Below, piece after piece: positions 49,385 through 60,999 of a DNA stretch of 64,000 nucleotides (its first letter is position 1; the number at the start of each line of letters is the position of its first letter). The notes under the pieces were generated by a model, which was not told the origin of the DNA, made no database searches, and saw nothing but the letters and a program-made list of their open reading frames with translations. Position numbers and translations under genes: made by a program. The stretch lies in contig JH720326.1 in the NCBI GenBank assembly GCA_000231825.2, positions 188,586 through 252,585 on the forward strand, in the 5' to 3' direction. The DNA comes from Tetrahymena elliotti 4EA (lineage: Eukaryota; Ciliophora; Oligohymenophorea; Hymenostomatida; Tetrahymenidae).

Positions 49385-50427
49385 TTTAAAAAATAAATCA
49401 ATTATTCTCTTTTTAATTAATTAAATTTTTGATAATATCTGAAATTCAAAACTTGTTAGTATATTACTACTAATAGTAGATAAACTAAATATTCATTAAG
49501 TACACACATTAAAAAAGACTAAAATCCTTAAAATTTAAATTCCTATATTTTCGATTTACAATAATTATCAATCAAATTTATTGCTTATTTTAAAAATTCT
49601 AATTAAAATATCCTTAAATAATCTAATTTATTATTTTTTTAAATTACTTTTTAATAAAACATATTTAATTCTGATTCTTCTTTTTCACAATTATTAATAA
49701 ACTAAAATCATGCATTACTTTTTTAATGAAGAGTATATCTACTTAACTTGCTTTTAGAAAATAAACATATTTTATTTACTAAAATATAATTTATAAATTA
49801 TTGGGAAAATATATTTAAAGTATAATTACATTAATATATTTAAAGTATAATTACATTTTTAGGAAGCTAAGAAATAGAAAATCTGTATAGTAAAGTAAAA
49901 ATATTTCATTTAGGGTAATAGATATTTAGGAGATTGTATGATTTATATTTTAAAGGAATAAAACCTACCAATTTTAGTTCCCCTCATTTTTGAATATATA
50001 TCTGCATTAAAAACATAGAATCAATCTTTAGTCTAAAGATAAAATGATTTGGCTTCATCAGTTATTAAAAATCATTATATTATTAAAAATATAAAAAAAG
50101 ATTTTTTTGCTTTTTGAAAATAATAACAAGATTTTTAGGCTAAAAATTCCTTCTGAAATGGGTCATTAAATGATTGTTTTTACTTTAAAGAATTGGAAAA
50201 GATATTAAAAGGTCATAGTAATAATTTGATGAGCTTGATGAAGATCATAAAAACAATAAAATCAATAATAATTAAAATTTAATTAATTAATAATTTATTT
50301 TAAAAATTCTAAACTAATTAAATGATAATATTGTTATTGATTTTTTAAACATTTTTATGATATTGCTTGACCTAATCTAATACTATTCAGAAAACTTCTG
50401 TTCAACACAGATTAAATCAAAATTTGG
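49385..50427. other. Intergenic between divergent genes
   Basis: 5' flanks of the BUBL gene (minus) and the GH18 gene (plus); very AT-rich. It contains the 25-bp tandem repeat listed separately and no recognisable gene. Confidence 0.5.
49808..49857. repeat. 25-bp perfect tandem repeat, two copies
   Basis: AATATATTTAAAGTATAATT... occurs twice back to back with a 25-bp period in the divergent promoter region between the BUBL and GH18 genes. Confidence 0.8.
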
Positions 50428-52473
50428 ATGAATATTAAATTTTTTCTGATAAAAGATATTAAGATCAACAATTTAATTAAAGAAAATACTATGAATTATT
50501 CAATGAGTTTCAATAAACATAGGAGTATAGCTTATATTAACTCTGTAAACAAGTGGTGGGGAGTTGATATTATCTATGATAGTTTTGGATTAAACTCTCA
50601 TTATGATGTTATTATTCTATCTTTTTGGCTATCTTAGTAAGGAGCTTTTGATTCTGTTAAGCTATATGAAACTATTTATGCTAATTTAGGCACAGATTAA
50701 TTTGGATGTAATAATACTGAAGTTTAAAAAAATATACTAGATTTGTTTCACTAAAAATAGAAGAAGCTATTTATTGCTGCATTTGGTGGTACTGATTTTC
50801 CTACTTCATAAAGTCCAATAGATGTAGCAAATAAGCTAGCAGATTGGGTTGCAAAGAATCCTTACATAGATGGGATAGATATAGATTATGAAGATAACAA
50901 TGCAATTTTGAATGGTACTGGAGTCTAATGGTTGATTTCTTTTTAACAATAACTTAGATTTAGACTAGGAAAATCATATCTCATCACTCATGCTCCTTAG
51001 GCTCCTTATTTTTCTAAAAAGTACTACTAAGACGGAGGCTACTACAAGTTAGATAAAGAAATTGGAAATTTAATAGACTGGTATAATATCTAGTTCTACA
51101 ATCAGGGTAATTCAAACACCTACGACACCTTAGAAAAACTATTTGTCTGTAGCGGGCCACCTTTTGTTGGAACATCTTTCAAAGAAATTACTCAAATAAA
51201 TTAAATTCCTATAGAAAAATTATTTTTAGGAAAACCAGCTACACATTAAGATGTTTATAATACTGGATATGTAAATCCATATGACCTTGGATAGCTTGTT
51301 AAAAGTGCAGAAATAAATTTAAAACTAAAAATACCTGGTTTCTTTATATGGTAATTGAAGAGTGATAAAGATGGATCTTTTATTAATTCTTTCTATGAAG
51401 GATACAATAATTAGTAGAAATAAAATGATAGCAATATTAATAATTAATAAATTAATATGGATAATCAATTTAGAGGATATTACCAATAAAATCAATAAAT
51501 TTAAACAAATAGTAAATAAGATTAATATAATCTATAAACTATTTAGTAAAACAAAGATGATTAAACTCTATAAAATATTTAAAAACAAGATTAAAATGCT
51601 TATCAAAGATCTGAAACAAATAATTTAATTTCACAAATAGCCTACATAACTTCAATGAAATTTTGGTGGGGACCAAATGTAATAGATTCTTTTGGTGGAA
51701 ATTCATGCTATGATATCTTAATTATGAGTGTTTGGGTATCCACTGGATAGGTTCATGATGTTTTATAAGCATATTAAAATGTCTTTAACTATTTAGGGAC
51801 TAACTAATTTGGTACAAACAATCAATAAGTTCAAAAATATATAAAAGATATCTTTTTAAATAATTCTAAAAAGCTTTTAATTAGAGTGTTTGGTGGCTCA
51901 GACTTACCTACAAGCAAAGATCCTTCTTAAATTGCTTCAAATTTAGCTTAGTTTTTAACTTCCATGCCATATATAGATGGGGTTAGCATAGACTATGATG
52001 ATGAATATTAATTAGGAACAGGAAATGGGGTTGCTTGGTTAATAAATTTTACAAAGGCTTTAAGATAAAATTTAATTAATAGGAACTTAATAATAATATA
52101 TGAAGCAGAGGCCCAGTATTTTTCTTCATAATGTTATCCATAAGGAGGATTTTGGAGAATCAATGCAGAAATAGGAAATTTAATTGATTTTTATGACATC
52201 TAATTTTAAATCTAAGAGGCAAATATAAATTTAAAAGATGGTGAATAAATTAGGCTGCTTTATTATAATTAAATTGTTAATGAGTGTAGAATTCCCTCAA
52301 AAAAAATGATAATTAAATTTAATATCTAAAATTCAGGATAATTTAATCCTTTTTAATTTGGAAAATATTTATCTAATTAATAATAACTGATATATGGATA
52401 TTCAATAAATTAATTTCAAAGTGATTCAAATTGCTCCATAATGAGTTAATTTTCAATGGGTTATAACTCGTGA
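50428..52473 (+). CDS. Tandem GH18 chitinase-like protein, second domain degenerate, 681 aa
   Basis: One uninterrupted frame, ATG at 50428 to TGA at 52471. Two related halves are joined by a Gln/Asn-rich linker (about 325-415). Each half starts with a (S)IAYI..., KWWG/KFWWG strand, then D(V/I)(I/L)I(L/M)S.W, then (A/V)FGG(T/S)D(F/L)PTS, as in GH18 barrels. Half 1 has the catalytic signature DGIDIDYE (D148, D151, D153, E155). Half 2 has DGVSIDYD (D517, S520, D522, D524), so the acid/base Glu is Asp and one Asp is Ser. Half 1 could hydrolyse chitin-type or other GlcNAc polymers; half 2 is probably inactive and may bind ligand. No clear signal peptide is visible, so secretion is uncertain. The first ATG is used; a later Met (residue 22) is possible. 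Confidence 0.87.
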
Positions 52474-53079
52474 ATATAAAAAATGTTTTTGTTCAGCAGA
52501 TAATTTAATAAATGGGATCACAATTTAAGTATTTTTATCATTTTATGTGAAGAGATAAAATTTTATTGAAATGTTTACAAAATTATCAAATCTTCTTAAC
52601 TCAATTATTTTAATTTTTATAATTAATTTTAAAATAGCAAAAATGTTATTGTTGTAATTAGTTTTCAATAAAAATAAATCTTATTTTGTAATTCAAAAAT
52701 TAAATTTTGAATTAAAAAATTATTCATTTTTAATTTCCAAAGGAAATTTTCAAAGTTTTTGCATTAATTGATAAAATGATTGAGACATTTCTAGCAAAAA
52801 TAGAAAAGAAAAAAAAAATTGTTGAATATTATTATTATTGAAAATATTTTTTAACAAGATACAAATAAACTACAAAAAAACATCTAATAATTAAAAAAAT
52901 AATCTTTTATTTAATTGAAAGTAGATAAATAAATGGTCACTTTCAATAATAAAATCAATTATTTAGTACATAAATTATATATATTTACCCTAAATTTGCT
53001 AAAAAAATTAGTTTTAGTGTTTTAAATTATAAATTATTTTTCTTTATTAAATCTATTATGACCATTCTCTTTGTAATAA
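52474..53079. other. Intergenic between convergent genes
   Basis: AT-rich 3' flanks of the GH18 gene and the Gln/Asn-rich gene. Nothing was recognised. Confidence 0.5.
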
Positions 53080-56000
53080 TCAGTTAGTTAATTTAAACTT
53101 ATTTAACAGGAATTACTACCATTAATTATCTGGCATAAACTTTGCCTCTTCATAGAGCTCAGAAATAAGGAATGAAGTTCCGAAATGGTTAGGAGGTAAT
53201 TTATTTTTTATTTCTCCTGCCAAATCATAGAATTTACTTTTCTTTTCAAGGTCTGAATTTGTTGAAACTGTATTTCTAGTAAAATTGGTGTTAAAAACCA
53301 TTTATTAGGTGGAATTAGGTTGATAACTAAAACGAGGAGCATATAAATTCTATTGCTACTATTATTACAATTGAGCAGTTATTGGATGTATATTTGTTGT
53401 CAAATTATTATTATTTTTGTTTTCGTTATTAACTGGTTTCTTAGGAGCATACACCATAGAAATTTCTTTTAGCATGGCTGACTATTCTAAGGCAGTTTCT
53501 TTCTCACGTAAAATATTTGTTACTCTTTTTAAATATAAATAAAGTTTGTAGGAAGAAGATTAAGGTGCATTTCCACTTTGTAAATCAAGAGATCTTGTAT
53601 TTTACTCTATCTTCTTTATTATCTTTTTAACAGTTTGAGGATCTTCTGATTTTAAAGTGTCTGCTAAATCTCTGATTGTTTAAGAGAGAATATCTTTTGT
53701 TTGAGGTAATTTCTATAATTACAATACACTTGATATATTTCTACTGATTTTATCTATTTTATTATCTAGCTTGTTCATTATTGCAGTAGATTGTTCTAAA
53801 CTATAGAATGTATCATCAAGAGCTTAATTTAGTTTATGATTATGGTCTTTATCACAAATCTTTACATGATCATAATATACTCCTACTTTAAAGTATTAAT
53901 CACAATTTGTACAATATAGATCTAATTATTCATGTACATCAAAAGAGTATTTACCATCTCTAGAGTCATTTTAGGTGGTTCCTTATGATGGTACCTTTTC
54001 AGTATCCGCTGTAATTGAACCTATAGATATTGGAGGATTTTATGAAGATTATTTTGAAAATGGAGGTATATTAGCTAAACTGGCTGGATTAGAATTGCTA
54101 GTTCCTTATACATTAAAGTTAAAAGATGGTTAAGGAGGAGAAAGTGTATTATTTTTAAAATTCAAATTATTAAATTATATTTCATTAGAAGCATTATTGG
54201 TTGGGACTTAAGGAGTTATGAGATTAGAAGGAGTTAAAGGGTTACTATAGTTTGTTAAAGGGGAAAAGCTATTTAAGTTAAATTAATTGATTCCACTTGT
54301 TCTAGTAGACTATGAGTAAGCCTAAGCAGTATTAGGATTCAGGAAATTAGTTTGATTTTAAGTGCTTAATTAACTGACATACCCAACTTAAGGTTAAGCA
54401 CTCGAAACTTATCTCAGGCCTGGTAGCTAAGCTCTTTTGACAGCATCTTCTTATTCAATTTATTATTAAATTTAAATATTTGTCTATAGATAATTTTTAT
54501 TGCCATCATTAGTAAAGAACTGTTAATCTTAAGGAGTTCTGGGTGTATTAGTTTATTAAATTGAAGAATTAGGAGACTAGATACTTGAATTAAAAGGGTT
54601 ATCAGTATGTTCCTTTTTATGAACTGAAATAATTTTATCGAGATCTAAGTTTATTCCTTATTAAGTTGATGTTACTGTACTGGTAGTACTATGGCAAGAA
54701 GATTAATTTGACAAAATTCCTGAAGGCTATTTAGCATACATACAATTTAAGTCTTATTATTAAATTTATTTTTGAGTATTTTAAATTGCAGGAAAGTTAA
54801 AAGTTGGTCCTTGGTTGTTAGTGTGGTTGACATCATAGGTATTTCTTTTTTCTGCAATTTGATGTGCTTAAGGAGAATTTTGAATTGATGATGGCTAAAT
54901 ATTCATTCTACCATCAACAGTAAATCTTTACTCAATTTATGTATTCTTGTTTTAGAATGTGTTATTAGTAGGAGGGGGTGTGACTATTAAGTTTATTGAT
55001 GGTTTATTTTATTATGATTACTAATATTAATTATTATTAGGTTATTAATAATCTTATTATTAATATTGGTAATTTGTCTACTATTGTTATTAAACCTAAG
55101 CTTTTTAGGTTTTCTCATTTAAATTTTAGAGTTGATACTACTATGCAAGAAGTGGTTATTTTTACTCAGAAGTATTTTAGTTTCTGATGATTTATTTGTA
55201 TTTTTCATCTTGTTATTATTACTACATTTTAATAGAGTTTTAGCTGGGCTAGGTTTAATTCTGATTTTATCTTACAATTGATTAGTTTTAGAAACCGTCA
55301 TCAAATTTGCATAAGAATTACTCAACCAAATTCATCATTGCATTTATTTCGTTTTCCTTTTTGGTATTTCCTCTAAGTAATGAGTATCCTGCAAAACTGC
55401 TCATGTTGCTTTTTGAATTGATAGAAATCTAAGAGACATCATTGTTGCAGCTTAAATCTTCAAATTTATTGATAATTTCTCTATAATTTTTGGATAAGAG
55501 AGAAGCATCTTATTTAACTTTTTACTTAACCTATTTTTTATCTTTTTGCTGATCAAGTTGATTTTTATATACCTAAAGCATTTTGTGAACTTAATCATTT
55601 AAAACGCTTATTTCTGCATGCATCTAATTAACTCTTTACTCTTATTCTTCTTATTTTGTTAAATCATCATCACTACCAAAAATATTATTATCGTTATCAT
55701 CCTTATATAAGTCTTACAAAATCATATTATTATTATCGTTATTGTTAGCAGCATAGTTATTACTCTCACTTTTAGATTGTGTTCCAAACTAATCTATTTA
55801 TTAATTATAACCAAACTATCCTGAAACAGATTATGCAAAATTAGAGCTTTGGTTTGAATTGTTCCCAACAGGAGAACTAAAAAATTTGTAATTTTCTAAA
55901 TTAGATGTAGGTTGTTGCGCTTATTAATAGGAAGGGATTGATTATTAAGATTCTCTGCCTAATGTTGCATTTGAACCAGCTAATGAAAAGTTTATTTAAG

Positions 56001-56721
56001 CTTGCTAATTAATTTACTATTGATTAGGTTAAGCATTCACTTAGCTTTAACGTAATTCAAAAATGTTTGGATGGTTATTAAATCCAAATGTCACTCTTTC
56101 AGTGTTATTATTTTGTGTAGCAGCCATTTAATCGAGATCTAACTTTTCAAATTAATGAAATTTGTCATAGTTATTTTGTGCATCTTCTGCATCTGCATTA
56201 ATTGAATTATCAAAGTCCTTCATAAATGGGTTTATAACACCATTTTAAGCTTAAATGCCATTTTGATTTATAGATTGATCTACACTAGTCATAAGAGAGG
56301 TATCATCATCTAGTAAATTTGGATAATTAACTTAAAACTTTTAACTTGCTAGATTGGCTTGTGGTTAGTCTTCAAAATTTTAGCTATTTACAAAATTAAC
56401 AGGTCCTTTGCTTTAATTAGTCTAAACACTATCAGGCGTCTGATTATCATAGTAATTACTCTGAGTTCCACTTTTTTATGGATTAAAACTATTACTTTAA
56501 AATACCGCCTTGTCCTAGCCTAGAGGATTTGAGTATCTTTGCATAATTTTATCTATGTCTCTTTTATCTTAGACGGTGTTTCGTTATTATTGATTACTAT
56601 GAGCTAATGATGGATTAAATGAAAAAATTTAATGAGAACGGCGTCCATCAGCCATCTCATTATAGTTGGAATTTGCTAAAAACTAGTTAGATTAGGATAT
56701 TGAGTAATATGTGTCTCCCAT
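53080..56721 (-). CDS. Gln/Asn-rich protein with a C-terminal Cys/His cluster and helical region, 1213 aa
   Basis: A single uninterrupted minus-strand frame from ATG at 56721 (MGDTYYSIS) to TGA at 53080. About the first 900 residues are low-complexity Gln/Asn/Ser with one central helical, probably coiled-coil block (around 55700-55440 on the map). Near residues 930-955 lies a cluster (LYCTNCDQYF, then HVKICDKDHNHK) reminiscent of a B-box zinc site. A predicted helical stretch follows (TAIMNKLDNKIDKISRNI, then SEDPQTVKKIIKKIEQ). That order, B-box-like site then coiled coil, recalls TRIM-type or kinesin-adaptor-like ciliate proteins, but there is no RING or other domain to settle it. Gln codons are almost all TAA/TAG. 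Function is unknown; a scaffold or RNA-granule role is possible because of the prion-like composition. Confidence 0.82.
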
Positions 56722-57895
56722 TTGTTGTATAACCTTAATATAATTATTTTCTATTGCTTATTTACTAAACTTTTTATTTTTATTTTGCAAAGTTATATCT
56801 ATCTATTTATTTATACTTCTCCTTTTCTTTAGTTATTGAAAAAAACGAATTTTTTTCCTTCAAGTTTTCTAATTTTTTATCATCTAAATAACTCCAATTA
56901 CTTATTAGAGTTTTTAAGATCCCTGTTTTAACTCCAAGCAAAAACAAACAAACAAATAAACTATCAAAAAATCAATCAATCCAGTGAAGGAGCGCATAGA
57001 GTTTTTAAACAGTAGGCACATAATTTTTAAAAATCTATTCCTTTTCGAAAATATAGATCTTTGGATTTATTTTTAGAAACAACTCATTATAAATAAAAGT
57101 ACATTTTTTAAAAATCTTAAATTTTTAATTATACCTACCATCAGTAATTAACTAATTGGTGAATTAATATTCATACTAATGAAAGGCACTAATCTTCTTA
57201 TTTTTTTATGTACTTCTTAATCTTTGAAAAAAGCTAGTATCTAAAACTAGATATTTGAAATTAAATATAATAATTAACTCTATTATAATTTTAAATAAAA
57301 TATTAGTGGTAGTGGGGATCAATTGAAACAAGTTTTTAAACTGATTTAAATAGCTTAATTGATTAACCTAAAGAAAAATATATTCTTTTATTTAAAATAA
57401 TACTTTGTTTTTTATGAATATTTTTAGGGTAAAATTTTTACAATATTATGTAAATTTTTCCAAAAATTTTTTAAAAAATAGATTAAAAATTAATAAGAAA
57501 TAAAACAAAATGAATTGCTTGAGAATTTGTATTTTAAATAAAATTGATTTAAACTAACATTATGTTATGTTGCCTATTATTATAGTTTTAATTAAATCTA
57601 ATGAAAAGTATTAAAGAAATTATTTTAGGTTATCAGAAAACTAATTAGTATTGAAACACTTAAATTTTCTTGACAACTTAAGTAAAGATATACTCTCAAA
57701 ACAAATTTTACATGTTATGCTTGCTTTTAAGAGTTCATTTAATAAAATATTTAATTATTCCTTCATATTACAAATAAATATAACAATAAAGTGAGGATTT
57801 AGTTTTTGTGAAAAAGAAAATGTTCAAGAAATATTAAATATTTATAGGACTAAAATTATTTCAAAAAATAAATTTTTAAATAAAATAAGAAAGAT
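56722..57895. other. Intergenic, AT-rich
   Basis: 5' flanks of two divergent genes. A GTGGTAGTGGGGATC patch at 57306-57320 is the only GC-richer spot. No gene was recognised. Confidence 0.45.
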
Positions 57896-58006
57896 ATGCT
57901 GATTGATTTTAATTAATTAAAAAGATTCTAATTCTTATCTACTGATTTGTATTCTGATTAATTATTAAATCAAGAAATTAACTCTTTAAATCTTTTTGAT
58001 AATTGA
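57896..58006 (+). other. Possible first exon of the TPR-like gene
   Basis: ATG at 57896 opens a coding-like stretch (MLIDFNQLKRFQFLSTDLYS...) that meets an in-frame TGA at 58004-58006. After the TGA the same frame again looks coding (KLLVNQKTFTYQDYDQIF...) up to about 58120, before the TPR frame takes over. It is either an exon with an intron I cannot place, or upstream decay. Confidence 0.35.
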
Positions 58007-58046
58007 AAATTATTAGTAAATCAGAAAACATTTACTTATTAAGATT

Positions 58047-60305
58047 ATGATCAAATTTTTATAAAAGCAGAAGAATCTTTTGAAGAATTTTAAATACACT
58101 CCATAATTAGCTTCTTAGTTAGTTGTGTAGAGTGTTTATAGTCTTTAATAGAATGGATATTAGCAATCAAATTTTGGTTTTTATGCAAACTAATTTTATT
58201 TTTCTACTAGTGTTGACTATTATTAATTAGTAAAAAAACTTCAAATAGATTCTTCAGATAATATAGATACTCCTCAATTGATGGATAAATTTTACAATTA
58301 AGTTAAAGAGATAAATGATTTAAATAATTTAATCATAGTGTGCGTTTATTATTCTAATATCTTGAGAGTAAGAATGGAATTTGATTTAGCTATTTAAATA
58401 TTATCAGTAGCATAAAAAAAAATGGCTAGAGATGCAACGTTTGGTCATTATAAAAGAAAAGAAATGTTTCTAAATTATATGACAGGAAATTTTTTAGAAG
58501 TGAAAATAATTACAGATCAAATACTGAAAGATTTAATGGGATCAAAAGATGTTTAATTTTAAGCTTAGCAAATAGAATCAATAATTTAATTGGCAGATGA
58601 AATAATTCTTTGCAATCAATTTGATACAGCAGCAAGCATATTTCAACTAATGCTCGAATAGCTTGAAAAAATAAAAGATTAGAATATTGAGTAGCTTGTT
58701 GGAAAAGCTTATATGGGACTGGCATGTATTTATTATACCCTATAAGAATATGAGGAAGCTGTTAGATACTCAATACTATTCTATGAATTAAATAAGGAAC
58801 AAAATCTAGAAGGTTTAACTATAGCATATATTAGTTTTAAAGAGCTTGATCTATAAGAATAAGCAAATAGTATTTTCCAAATAATAATAAGACAAGCTAA
58901 TTTAGATGAAAAGGTTCTTAATAAGCAAAAATATATTTTACATTCTGAGCTATTTAACTACACAAACGTTTTTTAGAATTAGATTGATTAAATTGTAAGA
59001 GTAGAAGCAGAGAAAAGCCTTTTAGAGAAAAATAGAGAAAAGAAAGTTATTTGGGAAGAAGAAAAAGAAGTTCAAAAGATTTCAAGTTTCATACAAAGTG
59101 GCAATATCGAAGAAGGAATAAAGCACTATGAAGAACTGTTGAAATAGCTAGATCATTCAGAATCTGATTACTTTTTAAGAATACAAATCTTAGAAGTAAT
59201 TGGATCATTGTATTCTTCTAAGAAAGACTATAATAAGGCTATTGAAATATGTTTAGAATTACACTAAAAATTATTAGAAAAAAGAAACTACTTTGTTTTA
59301 AATGACAAAAAGCATTTAAATAATTATAAGAACTTGTGTGATAACTACATCAAGATCAATGATGATAATAAAGCAATAGATTGGCATAATAAATATCATT
59401 CTTTTCTTTTGATAAATCGCCATTTTACATCATTCTCTCAAATAGTTAGATCCAAGTTGCTAGGACACATGGATTGTTTGGTAAGATTGTAAAAATATGA
59501 TGACGCTTTAGAATATGCTGACTTTATTGAGAAGTATGCAAATTAATTTTAGAATGAAAAAGAATATTCACAATTTTACACTGATTTGAAGTCAAGGAAG
59601 CTACAAATTTTAAAGTTTATGAAGAAAAATTAAGAACTAAAAAAAGAATATCAAACTTATTATGAATTTCTTAGAGTTTTTAAAAATAAAGAAGCTTTTT
59701 ATTAATGCTTAGTTTATTTGCTAAACTTTTCATTTTAAGAGAAAAATGAGTAGGCAATAATAAAATATTCTAAAGACTATCTCAGCATCAGAGACTAATT
59801 TGAAAAAGAAGATGAAAATTTACAAAACAGAAAATTAATGTACTTGCTGTTAATAAATTATAATTATGAAAAAAAAGAATATTAAACAGCAAGTAAATAC
59901 ATCAGTGATGCAAAGTCTGTCTTCCTAAAAAATAAATTGATTGAAGAGCTTTACCTCTTTTTAATTATTTAAATATGCATAATAAAGAACTTAAATTTAT
60001 AAGAAAACTTAGACTAAAAAGTTCAAGAAGCAGAAAATTTATTCTCCTAACACTTTAAAGGTACAAATTTAGAAAGCATAATGAGAGCAAAAGGGTATTT
60101 ATATTAATCTAAAGCACACTTTGATTTGAAAGATTACGAAAATTGCTTAAACCATATTGAAAAATTACTAAAACAAAGTGAATCTAAAGATTTATTCTAA
60201 TAAGAATTGATTGATTTACTTAAGAATCTATAATAAATTGATTAATATAAATAAAAAGTAGAAGAAATCATTTCAAATAATTAACTAAACAATCATATTT
60301 AATGA
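58047..60305 (+). CDS. TPR-like helical-repeat protein, about 752 aa (5' end uncertain)
   Basis: From about 58160 to the TGA at 60303 one frame is open and clearly coding. It is built of paired amphipathic helices with TPR-style spacing, for example GKAYMGLACIYYTLQEYEEA, IGSLYSSKKDYNKAIEICLE and LQKYDDALEYADFIEKYA. These are protein-protein interaction repeats; the partner is unknown. No enzyme domain is visible. I start at the in-frame ATG at 58047, but two alternatives exist: an upstream exon at 57896, or a 34-nt intron near 58109-58142 that would join a different 5' frame (IHSIISFL) to NGYQQSNFG. The last 30 residues and the 3' flank are repeated just downstream. Confidence 0.75.
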
Positions 60306-60990
60306 AATTATATTTTTATATTTTAACAATTAATAAGCATTAATTTTATCAACTAAATCTTTTATTTCTATTTTTAGGCTCTTAAAAAAATTTTTTATCA
60401 TATTAAGTGATTTCAATACATTTTGAAAAAAACTTTCTACTTTTATTTTAAACGATTTACTTTTTAAAGAAGAAAAAAAATACATATTTTTATTTAGTGT
60501 TATTTATTGGTCATCGAAATTAATCCTTTATAAATTGGAAGTGATCAATATTAAATTAATTTTTTTATCAATTTAATAAATAATAATTAATGGATTTACA
60601 TAAAAATCTACAATAAATTAATTAAAATAAATAAAAAGCAAGCAGAAGAAATACTTTCAAATAAAAAACTCAATAAGAATAATAATGAAATTAAGAATAT
60701 TTATTGTTTTTATATTTTAGCAATTATCAAATAATTGTTTTAAAAACTAAATTTTATTTCTAAGTAAAATGTATTTGCTTTCCCTTTTTAGATCAAAAAA
60801 ATTTATTTTTTTATTTAAACGATTTTAAAGATAGTTTGAAATGAAAAATGAATAGTTTTAACTTGAATTTTTTAAATGATTTTTTTTTGGAAGAAGAAAG
60901 AAAGAAAAATATTTTTTTTTATTATTTTTATTGATAACAGGAACAATCATAAACAAATTGAAAGTGAAGAATAACTTTTAAATTAAACAT
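60220..60990 (+). repeat. Diverged direct duplication of the TPR gene's 3' end and flank
   Basis: 60220-60589 (last codons, stop, 3' flank) and 60594-60990 align over most of their length: shared AATCTA.AATAAATT.ATTAA, then AGAAGAAAT..TTTCAAATAA, later TTTAAACGATTT and an AAGAAGAAA run. The second copy keeps a peptide like the real C-terminus (EEILSNK against EEIISNN) but is frameshifted and has no upstream gene. It is about 370-400 bp per copy, old enough to have diverged. Confidence 0.7.
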
Positions 60991-60999
60991 AAAATATGA

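Noticed and set aside
51362..51628. 88-aa plus-strand ORF rich in Ile/Lys
   Set aside because: Frame-shifted reading of the Gln/Asn-rich linker between the two GH18 halves.
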